This document shows, in pieces, positions 42,756-52,081 of a stretch of 64,000 nucleotides of DNA (positions are counted from its first letter, which is position 1; each line of letters begins with the position of its first letter). Origin of the DNA: UMGS363 sp051881815. Its GTDB lineage: Bacteria > Bacillota > Clostridia > Oscillospirales > Ruminococcaceae. Both the position numbers and the translations under genes were made by a program. Under the pieces are notes generated by a model. That model had not been told where the DNA came from and searched no databases. It saw only the letters and a program-made list of their open reading frames with translations. The stretch covers positions 62,001 through 126,000 of the forward strand of contig JBJEQP010000057.1 of the NCBI GenBank assembly GCA_051881815.1, given 5' to 3'.

Positions 42756-44636
42756 ATGGAAAATTATTATTTAGATGAATATGATGTAGCCGTGATCGGC
42801 GCAGGACACGCAGGTGTGGAAGCTGCGCTTGCATCGGCTCGTCTTGGAGTGAAAACGGTGCTTTTCACCATATCGCTCGACAGCATTGCGAATATGCCGT
42901 GCAATCCCTCTATCGGAGGAACGGCGAAAGGACATCTTGTGCGTGAGATCGACGCTCTCGGCGGAGAAATGGGTAAGGCGGCTGACGAATGTTTTATACA
43001 AAGCCGTATGCTCAACCGAGGAAAGGGTCCGGCTGTTCACAGTCTGCGAGTTCAGGCGGACAGGGTTAAATATCACAACCGTATGAAAAGAATCCTTGAA
43101 GCACAGGAAAATCTTGATGTAAAACAGGCGGAGGTTTCGGAAATACTTGCGGAGAACGGCCATGTTACGGGCGTTCGCACACGTCTTGGTGCAGAATACT
43201 CGGTCAAGGCGGCTATCATTGCAACGGGTACATACCTCGGAGGAGTAATTCACGTTGGTGAGGTTTCCTACGAGAGCGGACCGGATGCAACTCTCCCTGC
43301 AAAGTTTCTTACGGATAGTCTGCGTAAGCTTGGCATAGAAATTCGGCGTTTCAAGACGGGTACGCCTTCCCGTGTTCACAAGCGTTCGATCAATTTTGAT
43401 GAGCTTGAACGTCAGGACGGCGATGAGGATATCCAGCCTTTTTCCTTTGAAACGAACCGTGAAGGCTTGGAGAACATCGTTTCCTGCTATATCGCTTATA
43501 CAAATGAAGATACACACAATGTCATTCGTGATAACATTGATCGTTCGCCGATCTATTCGGGCAGAATTCATGCGATCGGTCCTCGTTACTGTCCTTCAAT
43601 TGAGGATAAGATAATGCGTTTTTCCGATAAACCCCGTCATCAGCTTTTTATTGAACCGATGGGACTTGATACAGACGAATATTATCTCCAGGGTATGTCG
43701 TCTTCACTCCCCGAGGACGTTCAGATAAAGTTTCTGCGTACAATTAAGGGACTTGAAAACGTTGAGATCATGCGAAACGCTTATGCTATCGAGTATGACT
43801 GCTGCAATCCGCTTGACCTTAAACACAGTCTTGAATTCAAGAAGATAGGCGGACTTTACGGTGCAGGTCAGTTCAACGGCACATCGGGTTATGAGGAAGC
43901 CGCCGCACAGGGACTTGTAGCAGGTATAAATGCTGCGAGAGCCATAAAGGGGCTTCCTGCTATTGAACTTTCACGTTCATCATCTTATATTGGAACGTTA
44001 ATTGATGATCTTGTCATAAAAGGCTGCTCCGATCCATACCGAATGATGACTTCAAGAAGCGAATACAGACTTCTTCTTCGTCAGGATAATGCAGATGAAC
44101 GTTTAACTCCACTCGGCCATGAGATAGGTCTTATATCCGATGAGAGATATGCGAAGTTTCTTGAAAAGCAGGAGCAGATCAATCACGAAATTCACCGTGT
44201 TAAGAGAACATCGATTCCACCTACGAAAGAGCTCAATAAGCTTCTTGTAGAGCGTGGTACTGCAACAGTTTCAACAGGTATTCGTCTATCCGACCTCATT
44301 AAGCGTCCGCAGATCTCGTATGATGATCTTGCCCCTTTCGATGAAAATCGTCCCGAGCTTCCGTATGAAGTCAGAGAACAGGTTGGATTAAAGATCGAAT
44401 ATGAGGGATATATTGCTCGTCAGCTCATGGATGTTGAACACATACAGAAGCTTGAAAGTAAGCTTTTACCGACAGATTTTGATTATAAAACCATCACGGG
44501 TTTAAGTCTTGAAGCTACCGAAAAGCTTAACAGGATACAGCCTGCTAATATCGGACAGGCAAGCCGAATTTCAGGTGTTTCTCCTGCCGATGTGAGTGTT
44601 CTTATAATATGGCTTTCGGGTCAGCGTAAAGTATAG
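42756..44636 (+). CDS. mnmG: tRNA uridine 5-carboxymethylaminomethyl modification enzyme MnmG
   Basis: FAD-dependent partner of MnmE, 626 residues from ATG 42756 (MENYYLDEYD). A TTG two codons earlier is an alternative. The dinucleotide motif is VIGAGHAGVEAALASARLG, followed by the hallmark MPCNPSIGGTAKGHLVREIDALGGEMG. GQFNGTSGYEEAAAQGLVAGINAA is near the middle and GIRLSDLIKRPQISY is in the helical part. Directly downstream lies a parS-like site and then rsmG. Confidence 0.97.
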   Translation: MENYYLDEYDVAVIGAGHAGVEAALASARLGVKTVLFTISLDSIANMPCNPSIGGTAKGHLVREIDALGGEMGKAADECFIQSRMLNRGKGPAVHSLRVQADRVKYHNRMKRILEAQENLDVKQAEVSEILAENGHVTGVRTRLGAEYSVKAAIIATGTYLGGVIHVGEVSYESGPDATLPAKFLTDSLRKLGIEIRRFKTGTPSRVHKRSINFDELERQDGDEDIQPFSFETNREGLENIVSCYIAYTNEDTHNVIRDNIDRSPIYSGRIHAIGPRYCPSIEDKIMRFSDKPRHQLFIEPMGLDTDEYYLQGMSSSLPEDVQIKFLRTIKGLENVEIMRNAYAIEYDCCNPLDLKHSLEFKKIGGLYGAGQFNGTSGYEEAAAQGLVAGINAARAIKGLPAIELSRSSSYIGTLIDDLVIKGCSDPYRMMTSRSEYRLLLRQDNADERLTPLGHEIGLISDERYAKFLEKQEQINHEIHRVKRTSIPPTKELNKLLVERGTATVSTGIRLSDLIKRPQISYDDLAPFDENRPELPYEVREQVGLKIEYEGYIARQLMDVEHIQKLESKLLPTDFDYKTITGLSLEATEKLNRIQPANIGQASRISGVSPADVSVLIIWLSGQRKV

Positions 44637-44640
44637 TAAT

Positions 44641-44656
44641 TGTTCCATGTGGAACA
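44641..44656 (+). promoter_or_regulatory. parS-like site 1
   Basis: TGTTCCATGTGGAACA, one base from the palindromic parS form TGTTCCACGTGGAACA. It sits between mnmG and rsmG, overlapping the leader of rsmG. The same 16-mer occurs twice near parA. Confidence 0.82.
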
Positions 44657-44674
44657 TTTTAAGGAGGTCAGAAT

Positions 44675-45382
44675 ATGATCTTGCCATATAATGAAGCAAA
44701 AGCCATGTTTGAAAGCTTCGGACTTGCATTAAACGATGATATATATCGAAAATTTGATGAATATTCGAGTCTTTTGGTAAGCTGGAATGAGAAAATTAAT
44801 CTTACTGCAATAACAGATGCGCAGGGAATAACCGAAAAACATTTTCTCGACAGTACAGCAGTATTTAAATATGACATTATTCCGCAAAATTCGAGCGTGA
44901 TAGATGTTGGTACCGGAGCAGGATTTCCCGGAATTCCAATGAAAATATATCGTGATGATCTGAAACTGACCCTTTTGGATAGTTTAAATAAGAGAGTAGG
45001 CTTTCTTTCCGAAGTATCCGATACTCTTTCTCTCGGAGCAGCTTGCATTCATTCCAGAGCGGAAGACGGTGCAAAGAAGTCCGAACTTCGTGAACAGTTT
45101 AATATTGCAACTGCAAGAGCGGTTGCATCACTTCCCATTTTATGTGAATATTGCCTGCCGTATGTAAAGGTTGGTGGAAAATTTATTGCTTTGAAGGGAC
45201 CTAACGAAGATGTGAAGGACTCCTATACAGCATATCGTACACTTGGAGCAGAAGTAGAAAATGTGATCGAATATCAGCTTCCTTGCGGTGACAAAAGACA
45301 GATCATTGTTTATCTTAAGATCAAAGAAACACCAAAGAAATATCCAAGGAATCCTTCACAAATCAGTAAGAAGCCTTTATAA
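44675..45382 (+). CDS. rsmG: 16S rRNA (guanine527-N7)-methyltransferase RsmG
   Basis: SAM-dependent methyltransferase acting on 16S rRNA. It is 235 residues. Motifs: YSSLLVSWNEKINLTAITD (N-terminal family block), VIDVGTGAGFPGIPMKI (SAM site), ALKGPN near residue 180. The C-terminal tail of about 25 residues is basic and extends past the usual end. The start follows AAGGAGGTCAGAAT. Position between mnmG and noc is standard. Confidence 0.95.
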   Translation: MILPYNEAKAMFESFGLALNDDIYRKFDEYSSLLVSWNEKINLTAITDAQGITEKHFLDSTAVFKYDIIPQNSSVIDVGTGAGFPGIPMKIYRDDLKLTLLDSLNKRVGFLSEVSDTLSLGAACIHSRAEDGAKKSELREQFNIATARAVASLPILCEYCLPYVKVGGKFIALKGPNEDVKDSYTAYRTLGAEVENVIEYQLPCGDKRQIIVYLKIKETPKKYPRNPSQISKKPL

Positions 45383-45527
45383 AGTAGATTTGCCGATAGA
45401 AATATAGTTGTCGGCAAATTTTTTTTGAATAATTATAAAAATATATCCTTTTCGACATAAAATGTTAATATATTGTGTTATAATCAAAGAAAACAATACG
45501 CTTGAAGTAAAAATAGGAGGATGTATG

Positions 45528-46337
45528 ATGAATTTTCCGTTGCTTACAAAGGTAAAGGTTCTCAACAAGGTTATCGAAATAGATATTGACAAGATCAAAG
45601 AAAACCCATATCAGCCGAGAACTGTTTTTGGCGATGATATTAGCGAGTTAGCCGAGAGTATCAAGGCCAATGGCTTGATTCAGCCATTGACAGTTAAAGC
45701 AGAAGATGATCACTATGTTTTAATAACAGGTGAGCGCCGTTTGAGAGCAATGAGATCGCTTGGATATTTGAGCGCACCTTGTATTATTTTGGATGTTTCT
45801 GACAGAAATTCGGCCGTGCTTGCTTTGGTTGAGAACATTCAGCGCAAGGATCTACAATTCTTTGATGAAGCGGAAGCAATTGCAAAACTGCTTGATTTTT
45901 ATGGAATGACACAGGAAGACGCTGCAATAAGACTTGGGAAGAATCAGTCAACGATCGCAAATAAGCTTCGTCTGCTGAAATTATCAGAAGAACTTCGTTC
46001 CAAGATACGAACATACGGCTTAACAGAACGTCACGCAAGAGCTCTTTTACGTCTTCAAACAGAAGAATTACAGCTTGAAGCAGTTGAAACGATCTATTCA
46101 AAGAGATTAAATGTTGAACAATCGGAAAGACTCATTACTTCAATACTTGACCGCGAATCCGAAAGGGAGAGTATTCGTCGAAGAAGAGGAGCATTTAAAG
46201 ACATTCGTCTGTTCGTTAATACTATCAATAAAGCCGTTGAAATGATGAAAGCGGCAGGAATTAATGCAGACTCGCAAAAGATCAAAGAGAACGGATACAT
46301 AGAATATATTGTCCGAATTCCAACTGAAAATAATTGA
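45528..46337 (+). CDS. noc: ParB-family nucleoid occlusion protein Noc
   Basis: A ParB/Spo0J paralogue. The position right after rsmG and before parA-parB is where Noc lies in Bacillus. The start ATG 45528 (MNFPLLTKVKVL) is seven bases after AGGAGG; ATG 45525 is adjacent. The first 13 residues could form the basic amphipathic helix that anchors Noc to the membrane. The ParB N-domain contains NPYQPRTVF, ELAESIKANGLIQPLTV, ITGERRLRAMRSLG and VENIQRKDLQFFDEAEAIAKLL. The helix-turn-helix region follows. It could alternatively be a second ParB; the C-terminal dimer domain is short. Confidence 0.8.
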   Translation: MNFPLLTKVKVLNKVIEIDIDKIKENPYQPRTVFGDDISELAESIKANGLIQPLTVKAEDDHYVLITGERRLRAMRSLGYLSAPCIILDVSDRNSAVLALVENIQRKDLQFFDEAEAIAKLLDFYGMTQEDAAIRLGKNQSTIANKLRLLKLSEELRSKIRTYGLTERHARALLRLQTEELQLEAVETIYSKRLNVEQSERLITSILDRESERESIRRRRGAFKDIRLFVNTINKAVEMMKAAGINADSQKIKENGYIEYIVRIPTENN

Positions 46338-46342
46338 TATCT

Positions 46343-46370
46343 GACCCGTAAAGTAACATTTACGGGTCAA
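46343..46370 (+). terminator. Terminator after noc
   Basis: Perfect 10 bp stem GACCCGTAAA (46343-46352) and TTTACGGGTC (46359-46368), then AATTTTG. It lies just upstream of the parS-like sites and the parA promoter. Confidence 0.78.
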
Positions 46371-46373
46371 TTT

Positions 46374-46389
46374 TGTTCCACATGGAACA
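46374..46389 (-). promoter_or_regulatory. parS-like site 2
   Basis: TGTTCCACATGGAACA on the plus strand, exactly the reverse complement of site 1. It is 28 bases from site 3 and upstream of the parA promoter. Confidence 0.82.
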
Positions 46390-46416
46390 ATAGTGAAAAG
46401 GTAATTTACATAAAAT

Positions 46417-46432
46417 TGTTCCATGTGGAACA
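46417..46432 (+). promoter_or_regulatory. parS-like site 3
   Basis: TGTTCCATGTGGAACA, identical to site 1 and opposite in orientation to site 2. It lies 49 bases upstream of the parA -35 element, so ParB or Noc spreading could affect parA transcription. Confidence 0.82.
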
Positions 46433-46480
46433 TTACAATATATAAAAATATAAGAAAATCAGCAAATGAAGCATAAACAC

Positions 46481-46509
46481 TTGATATATTGTGATAAATG
46501 TGCTATAAT
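46481..46509 (+). promoter_or_regulatory. parA-parB promoter
   Basis: TTGATA (46481-46486), 17-base spacer, TATAAT (46504-46509), about 58 bases before the parA ATG. Confidence 0.8.
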
Positions 46510-46566
46510 TTTAATAAAGATATCCGTTTTGAACGGAAAACAGAACTAAAAAGGAGATAATACATA

Positions 46567-47370
46567 ATGTCGCGAATAATTGCGGTTGCAAATCAGAAGG
46601 GCGGAGTCGGTAAATCAACTACAGTTGTTAATCTGGCTGCTTGCCTTGGCAAAAAAGGAAAAAAAGTGCTATGTGTTGATATAGATGCACAGGGAAACAC
46701 CACAAGCGGATTTGGAATTAACAAGCGCACAGCTGAAATAACAGTGTATGATGTTCTTCTTGGACAGAGAAGAATAGGTGAGGCAATAATCAAAACAGAG
46801 TTTAAAAATGTTTCGGTGGTTTCCTCTACATCACAGCTTGCAGGTGCGGATATAGAGCTTGTTGATCTTGAAAACCGTTCAAACAGACTGAAAATGCAGC
46901 TTTTGACGATAAAAAGTGAGTATGATTATATTTTTATTGACTGTCCTCCGTCACTTTCATTGCTGACAGTTAATGCTCTGTGTGCGTGTGATACGGTTCT
47001 TGTTCCGCTGCAGTGTGAATTCTATTCTCTTGAAGGACTTTCACAGCTTGTCGAATCAATAAGACTTGTTAAAAAACGCTACAATCCTAATATAGACATT
47101 GAGGGAATACTCTTTACAATGTTTGACGGAAGATTGAACCTTACGCAGCAGGTAGTTCGTGAAGTAAAAAAACATTTTGCTGACAAGGTGTTCAATACGG
47201 TTATCCCTCGAAATGTCAGAATATCGGAAGCACCAAGCTTTGGAAAGCCTGTGATATACTTTGACAGCTCTTCAAGGGGAGCGGAAGCTTACGAACTGTT
47301 GGCGTCAGAAATGCTTTCCCGTCATAAAGCAGAGGACAAAGCAAAGAAAGCACAGAAGGAGGTAAAATAA
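46567..47370 (+). CDS. parA: Chromosome-partitioning ATPase ParA (Soj)
   Basis: Deviant-Walker ATPase that moves ParB-parS complexes and influences DnaA. It is 267 residues. ANQKGGVGKSTT is the deviant Walker A, DIDAQGNTTSGFG and FIDCPPSLSLLTVNAL are the other core motifs. The C-terminus is a short Lys-rich helix. The start follows AAAGGAGATAATACATA. parB begins on the base after its stop. Confidence 0.96.
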   Translation: MSRIIAVANQKGGVGKSTTVVNLAACLGKKGKKVLCVDIDAQGNTTSGFGINKRTAEITVYDVLLGQRRIGEAIIKTEFKNVSVVSSTSQLAGADIELVDLENRSNRLKMQLLTIKSEYDYIFIDCPPSLSLLTVNALCACDTVLVPLQCEFYSLEGLSQLVESIRLVKKRYNPNIDIEGILFTMFDGRLNLTQQVVREVKKHFADKVFNTVIPRNVRISEAPSFGKPVIYFDSSSRGAEAYELLASEMLSRHKAEDKAKKAQKEVK

Positions 47371-48249
47371 ATGCCGAAAAAGTCAGGACTTGGAAAAGGT
47401 TTGGACGCATTATTTGAGGATAACAACAGCGAAAGCAGCGGTGGTGTTCTTACTTTAAGAATATCAGAGGTAGAACCAAATAAAAATCAGCCAAGACAAA
47501 CATTTGATGAAGAATCAATTGCAAATTTAGCGGAGAGTATTCGTGAAAACGGACTTATTCAGCCGATCGTTGTAAGAAAAACAGCAATGGGATATCAGAT
47601 AATCGCAGGTGAACGCAGATGGAGAGCCTGCAGGATGCTCGGTTTGAACGAAATAACCGCTGTTGTAAAAGAATTTGATGATGAACAGGTTGCTAAGGCG
47701 GCTCTTATCGAGAATATCCAGCGTGAAGATCTCAACCCGATCGAAGAAGCTGCTGCATACAAGGATCTTATGGAGAAATACAGCATGACGCAGGAGCAGC
47801 TCTCAAAGGTTGTTGGCAAATCTCGTTCAAGCATTGCAAACTCTGTAAGAATGCTCGAAATGCCTGAATTGATACAGGATTATCTTATAAATGGAAAGCT
47901 TAATATCGGTCAGGCAAAAGCAATCGCAGCAGCAAAGGACGCAGAAACAATGGAACAGATCGCTCGTCAGGCATCGGACGGAAAATTAACCGTAAGAGGT
48001 ATAGAAAAACTCATTGCAAAGCTTGCAGAAGAAAATATGGAGAAAAAAGCTGAAATTATTGATGAAGATACAAAAAAGACAAGAAACTACTGCACCGAAA
48101 TGGAGATCGCACTCAGGGAAAAGCTTGGAAGAAAGGTAAAGATATCTCCAATAGGTGATGGCAGCAGCGGAAAGATCACAATTGACTATATTGGAATGGA
48201 TGATTTATCTGCAATAGCAGAAAAACTGACTTCAATTGTAGAAGAATAA
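47371..48249 (+). CDS. parB: Chromosome-partitioning protein ParB (Spo0J)
   Basis: CTP-dependent DNA clamp that loads at parS. It is 292 residues. KKSGLGKGLDALF is the N-terminal ParA-contact motif. NQPRQTF, ELAESIRENGLIQPIVV-type and AGERRWRACRMLGL form the CTPase part, ENIQREDLNPIEEA and the HTH (SQEQLSKVVGKSRSSIANSVRML type) follow, and a C-terminal dimer domain ends the protein. AGAAGGAGGTAAAATAA overlaps the parA end, so translation is coupled. A family A MITE follows four bases after the stop. Confidence 0.96.
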   Translation: MPKKSGLGKGLDALFEDNNSESSGGVLTLRISEVEPNKNQPRQTFDEESIANLAESIRENGLIQPIVVRKTAMGYQIIAGERRWRACRMLGLNEITAVVKEFDDEQVAKAALIENIQREDLNPIEEAAAYKDLMEKYSMTQEQLSKVVGKSRSSIANSVRMLEMPELIQDYLINGKLNIGQAKAIAAAKDAETMEQIARQASDGKLTVRGIEKLIAKLAEENMEKKAEIIDEDTKKTRNYCTEMEIALREKLGRKVKISPIGDGSSGKITIDYIGMDDLSAIAEKLTSIVEE

Positions 48250-48252
48250 TAA

Positions 48253-48444
48253 TACTAATAACCATTTAACCTATGGATAAAATACGGCGGCTATAATACG
48301 CCCACTCTGCATCAAACTCCTTTGCAATGCAATTGCAATGACGGCAGGTCAGTCTGCCTGCGGTCGTCTTCAAGGTAAACAAGTTTACCTGATTGGTCGT
48401 ATTCTATCCACCGTCTTTATCCATAGAACAAATGGTTATTAGTA
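48253..48444. repeat. MITE-like element, family A copy 5
   Basis: Ends TACTAATAACCATTTAACC and AAATGGTTATTAGTA, 192 bp. The core carries GGTAAACAAGTTTACC as in copy 3. It lies between parB and its terminator, so the parAB transcript includes this folded sequence. Confidence 0.85.
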
Positions 48445-48451
48445 TAAAAGA

Positions 48452-48488
48452 GAGTTCAAGATCTTTAGGTTCTTGAACTCTTCATTTT
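48452..48488. terminator. Bidirectional terminator after parB
   Basis: Stem GAGTTCAAGA (48452-48461) and TCTTGAACTC (48471-48480), 9-base loop, followed by TTCATTTTT. It can also end the convergent AGCS gene. Confidence 0.82.
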
Positions 48489-48534
48489 TATAAATGTAAA
48501 GTAAAATAACTTTACACATAAACGTGAATAAATG

Positions 48535-49917
48535 TTATTTAGATGACAGATAGGGCTTGATTTGATTTGATAAAATGAGAATTGCAGAAAGGTTTGGGGC
48601 AAGCATAAGGAACGTAAAAAAATCGGCAAGCTCCCAGATGATATCAGAATTAATAACTGCGCCGAAAAAAACAGCTGATATATAAACGATTTTGTAAGCA
48701 AAAATCAGCTTCATTTTGAAGCGATCCTCAAGAAAAATACAGCATTTTTCACCGTAAAAATACCAGCCGATAACACTTGCAAATGCAAAAACAGAGTTTG
48801 AAATTGCAAGAAATGAACCGCCGAAAAAAGGAAAAATGTTGTGATAAGCAAGTGGAAATTTCAATATTGACGCTGCTTTGTCAAAGCCTGATGTAAAGGC
48901 AGAAACAACGGTATCGGCTGCCGAAAGTCCCATTTTATCTGCATCTGTGCAAAGAATAACAAGTGCCGTGAGCGTGCACAAAAGTACAGTATCAATAAAA
49001 ACCTCGAGTGCTGCCCAGAATCCCATAATGACAGGTTCCTTACAATCGGATGAGGTATGAGCAAAGGCAGATGTACCCATCCCTGCTTCATTGGAAAACA
49101 GTCCTCGGCGAACTCCGACCGAGATAGTTTTTGCCAATGAAGCACCGAAAATTCCTCCCGATATTTGTTTTAAGCCAAATGCTGATGAGATTATATCACT
49201 TATGACATTGTCAACATTATTCCCATATATTAGTATAACAAGGGCAGAGCCTGCTATGTAAAACAGGGCAGCAAAGGGGACAAGCTTTTCTGTAACTAAA
49301 GCAATGTTTGTCCGTCTATGGAAGACAACACAGGCTGTAAGCGCAGCGAAAACAATGCCGCACAAAAATCCGGGAATATGGAAATTGTCGAGAGAATCGG
49401 AAGCGGAGCTGACCTGTGTGAGATTGCCGATAACAAATGAAGCACACATACAAACAATCGAAAAAATAACGGAGATCTTCTCGGAACCAAAAACTGAACG
49501 AAGATAGAGAAGTGGACCGGACGCTTCGGAGGAATGGGAACGGTTCTTGTAAATGACAGCAATAACATTTTCTGTAAAGGCAAATGACATTACAAAAAAC
49601 GCCGATACGATCATCCAGAATACAGCGCCGCGACCGCCGACAGAGATTGCGGCGGCGACTCCAATTATATTTCCCGTTCCCATTGATGCGGCAAGCGAGG
49701 TTGTCAGAGTTTGAAAATTTGTCATTGTTCGGGAAGTAGAATTGTCTACATTATTGGAAAAAAGTGTATTTTTTAAGACCTTGAAAGGGTGCAGGATATA
49801 GACAGCCTTGCAGCGAACGGTAAGAAAAATCGCTGCAATGAATACGAGGATCAAGGTGTGATCTCCCCACAACAAAGAGTTGATATTATTAAGTAAATTA
49901 CAAATTGTAGAAGTCAA
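48535..49917 (-). CDS. Sodium- or proton-coupled alanine/glycine carrier, AGCS family
   Basis: Membrane symporter for small neutral amino acids. It is 460 residues with about ten or eleven hydrophobic spans. AGCS signatures are TTSLAASMGTGNIIGVAAAISVGGRGAVFWM and GVRRGLFSNEAGMGTSAFAHTSS. The start is probably the TTG at 49915-49917, about 11 bases after AAAGGAG; no in-frame ATG lies close to the family start. The substrate is not determinable from sequence. It is monocistronic and divergent from the ydbS-like gene. Confidence 0.92.
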   Translation of the reverse strand: MTSTICNLLNNINSLLWGDHTLILVFIAAIFLTVRCKAVYILHPFKVLKNTLFSNNVDNSTSRTMTNFQTLTTSLAASMGTGNIIGVAAAISVGGRGAVFWMIVSAFFVMSFAFTENVIAVIYKNRSHSSEASGPLLYLRSVFGSEKISVIFSIVCMCASFVIGNLTQVSSASDSLDNFHIPGFLCGIVFAALTACVVFHRRTNIALVTEKLVPFAALFYIAGSALVILIYGNNVDNVISDIISSAFGLKQISGGIFGASLAKTISVGVRRGLFSNEAGMGTSAFAHTSSDCKEPVIMGFWAALEVFIDTVLLCTLTALVILCTDADKMGLSAADTVVSAFTSGFDKAASILKFPLAYHNIFPFFGGSFLAISNSVFAFASVIGWYFYGEKCCIFLEDRFKMKLIFAYKIVYISAVFFGAVINSDIIWELADFFTFLMLAPNLSAILILSNQIKPYLSSK

Positions 49918-49971
49918 CTGCTGATCGTCTCCTTTATGGAAAATAAATTTATTACAAAAATACGAAAGTGG

Positions 49972-50000
49972 TTTTCAAATCGTTCGAAACATGGTATAAT
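49972..50000 (+). promoter_or_regulatory. Probable promoter of the ydbS-like operon
   Basis: TTTTCA (49972-49977), 17-base spacer, perfect TATAAT (49995-50000), 78 bases before the first ATG. The -35 is weak. The spacer contains CGTTCGAAACATG. Confidence 0.5.
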
Positions 50001-50077
50001 AATAGTATGAATAATTCGATCAACTTATGAGTTGTAAAAAGATCAAGAATCACAGATTATAGTAAGGGAAAGACATA

Positions 50078-50611
50078 ATGAAAAAATACTATGCGGATAG
50101 AAATAGTTTAAATATACTTCGAGTGATATCATTGATATTACTGATTATAGTAGGAATAATACTAAAATACGTTTTGTATATTCTTGAAAAAAGATATCCC
50201 GAGTATTTTGCGATTGAAAAGAACACAGCGGTAGAGATAATCGTATGGTCGCTTATGGCACTGGTTACAGCAATATACATTTTGTATATTTTGATAATAT
50301 TGCCCTTATGGTATAACAACGCACGGTATTATGTAACAGACAAAGATGTGATCGCCAGAACAGGAGTCTTTATCAAGAACGTACAGTATATGAAGCTTTC
50401 CGCTGTGCAGTACACGACGAAGATATCTGCTCCGTTTGCAAAACATTCAGGTTTTAATTTTATAGTTTTCAATGGCTACGGCGGACGGATGATATTCACA
50501 TTTTTGTCACAAACTGATTCGGATGAGATCATGAAGTACGTTCGTCAGAGCATCGAAAAAAGAGAGAACAGCAGGGCAGCAGAAGCGGACAGAAAGGAAG
50601 AAGAAAAATGA
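50078..50611 (+). CDS. YdbS-like bacterial PH-domain membrane protein
   Basis: 177 residues. Two transmembrane segments lie at about 14-35 and 51-78, followed by a bPH2 (DUF304) domain (WYNNARYYVTDKDVIARTGVFIKNVQYMKLSAVQYTT). In Bacillus the YdbS/YdbT pair is associated with resistance to certain secreted amylolysin-type peptides; the function here is unknown. It overlaps the next gene by four bases (ATGA), so the two are translated together. Confidence 0.85.
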   Translation: MKKYYADRNSLNILRVISLILLIIVGIILKYVLYILEKRYPEYFAIEKNTAVEIIVWSLMALVTAIYILYILIILPLWYNNARYYVTDKDVIARTGVFIKNVQYMKLSAVQYTTKISAPFAKHSGFNFIVFNGYGGRMIFTFLSQTDSDEIMKYVRQSIEKRENSRAAEADRKEEEK

Positions 50612-52068
50612 GCAGACAGCATCCGATAGCTGTTTTGAGATACGTTTCAAAAAATTTCTGGCTGCTTCTTATACCGTTGGTAAGAGGTCTGCTTGCACTG
50701 AAATTCGATTTTTATAACTGGCTGTCGGGAGCGTATCTTGATATTCTGGTAGTGCTTGCAATATTCGGGGCAGCTTTTTTTCGTTGGTGGAATATCTGCT
50801 TTGTGATAACGGAAAGCGGTATAGATGTCAGCACGGGTCTGTTTATCCGTGAAGCAATGGATATACCGTTTTCATCCATGACTGCAGTAACAATGAAAAA
50901 AACGTTTGCAATGCGTCCGTTGAAGGCGGTCACTTTGCTGATAGATACCGACAGCAGTTCTACCGTGAACAAGCGTGAAGATCCCGATCTGAAGCTGGTA
51001 CTGAAAGAAAAAGATGTTCAATGTTTATTAAAATTTGTCGATTTAGAAAATGGGTCTGATGAAGAATCCCGACTTCGGTATAAACCGAATAAAAGGAGAA
51101 TGCTGTTTTTTTCGCTGGCATTTTCCTCGGCGCTTTCAGGATTGATTTATTTCGGAACATTTCTTATTCAGGGAGGAAGACTCGTCGGAGATGAGCTTGA
51201 GGAGAGATTTCTCGGAGCGGTCAGCAATGTTACAAGGATTGCAGAAAAAGTCATCTATGGCATTACTCCCGTAACGGTGGCGATCATTATTGTCTTTGGC
51301 ATGGGATGGCTGTATTCCTTTATTTCAAACTACCTTCGTCATGTCAATTTTGAGATAGCAAAAGGCAAAAACGGCATAAGGATCAAAAGCGGATTTTTCT
51401 CCCGCTGGAGGTATTATATAAAATCAGACAGGATAAATTATGCCGACCTGCGGCAGAATCTGATGATGAAAGCTTTCAATGTTATGTCGGTAAATATATG
51501 CTGCTCGGGTTATGGAAAAGCAAAAAATGAGATACCCGTATTCGTGCCCGTAACAGGGAAGAAGAGCGTCGCAAAGGTCATAGGGGATTTTCTTCCCGAA
51601 TTCTCCTCCGATGATGGGGAGAGGTTTGATGTAAGGATCGGATATGTTATGAAATTTCTCGGACCGCCGACAGTGCTGATATTTTCTATAATAATAGTAT
51701 TTGTCGGTGCAGTTATGATCTTCCCCGAGTGGTACAGCGTAATACTTTTCGCTGCGGTAATGGGCGAGATAGAGGCTCTGCATCTGCTTATGGTGAATCT
51801 TGCGGCGTTCCTTTCAAACAGCGTTGAGGTGTGCGAAAAGAATATCGTGGTTCGCTACTGCAAGGTTTTCGGCTTCCATAATGTTATTGCTCCGATTGAC
51901 AAGATCTCGGAAATAAGGATAAGTCAGAATTGGTTTCAGAAATTCAACGGTTCGTGTAACTTCATTTTGTACACACGGGGAGAACGGGCGCAAAGGCACC
52001 GTGTAAGGGGAATGCAGCTTTGCGATGCGGAAAAGGCGGCGGAAATTCTCGGGTACAGTGCAGCATAA
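50608..52068 (+). CDS. YdbT-like multi-PH-domain membrane protein
   Basis: 486 residues with repeated units of paired transmembrane helices plus bPH2 domains: spans near residues 15-35 and 45-60, 170-190 and 215-240, 350-375 and 385-400. PH blocks are marked by CFVITESGIDVSTGLFIREAMDIPFSSMTAVTM and by RIKSGFFSRWRYYIKSDRINYADLRQN. The partner YdbS-like gene overlaps upstream and a small membrane protein starts 13 bases downstream. Confidence 0.85.
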   Translation: MSRQHPIAVLRYVSKNFWLLLIPLVRGLLALKFDFYNWLSGAYLDILVVLAIFGAAFFRWWNICFVITESGIDVSTGLFIREAMDIPFSSMTAVTMKKTFAMRPLKAVTLLIDTDSSSTVNKREDPDLKLVLKEKDVQCLLKFVDLENGSDEESRLRYKPNKRRMLFFSLAFSSALSGLIYFGTFLIQGGRLVGDELEERFLGAVSNVTRIAEKVIYGITPVTVAIIIVFGMGWLYSFISNYLRHVNFEIAKGKNGIRIKSGFFSRWRYYIKSDRINYADLRQNLMMKAFNVMSVNICCSGYGKAKNEIPVFVPVTGKKSVAKVIGDFLPEFSSDDGERFDVRIGYVMKFLGPPTVLIFSIIIVFVGAVMIFPEWYSVILFAAVMGEIEALHLLMVNLAAFLSNSVEVCEKNIVVRYCKVFGFHNVIAPIDKISEIRISQNWFQKFNGSCNFILYTRGERAQRHRVRGMQLCDAEKAAEILGYSAA

Positions 52069-52081
52069 AAGGAGAGAAAAA

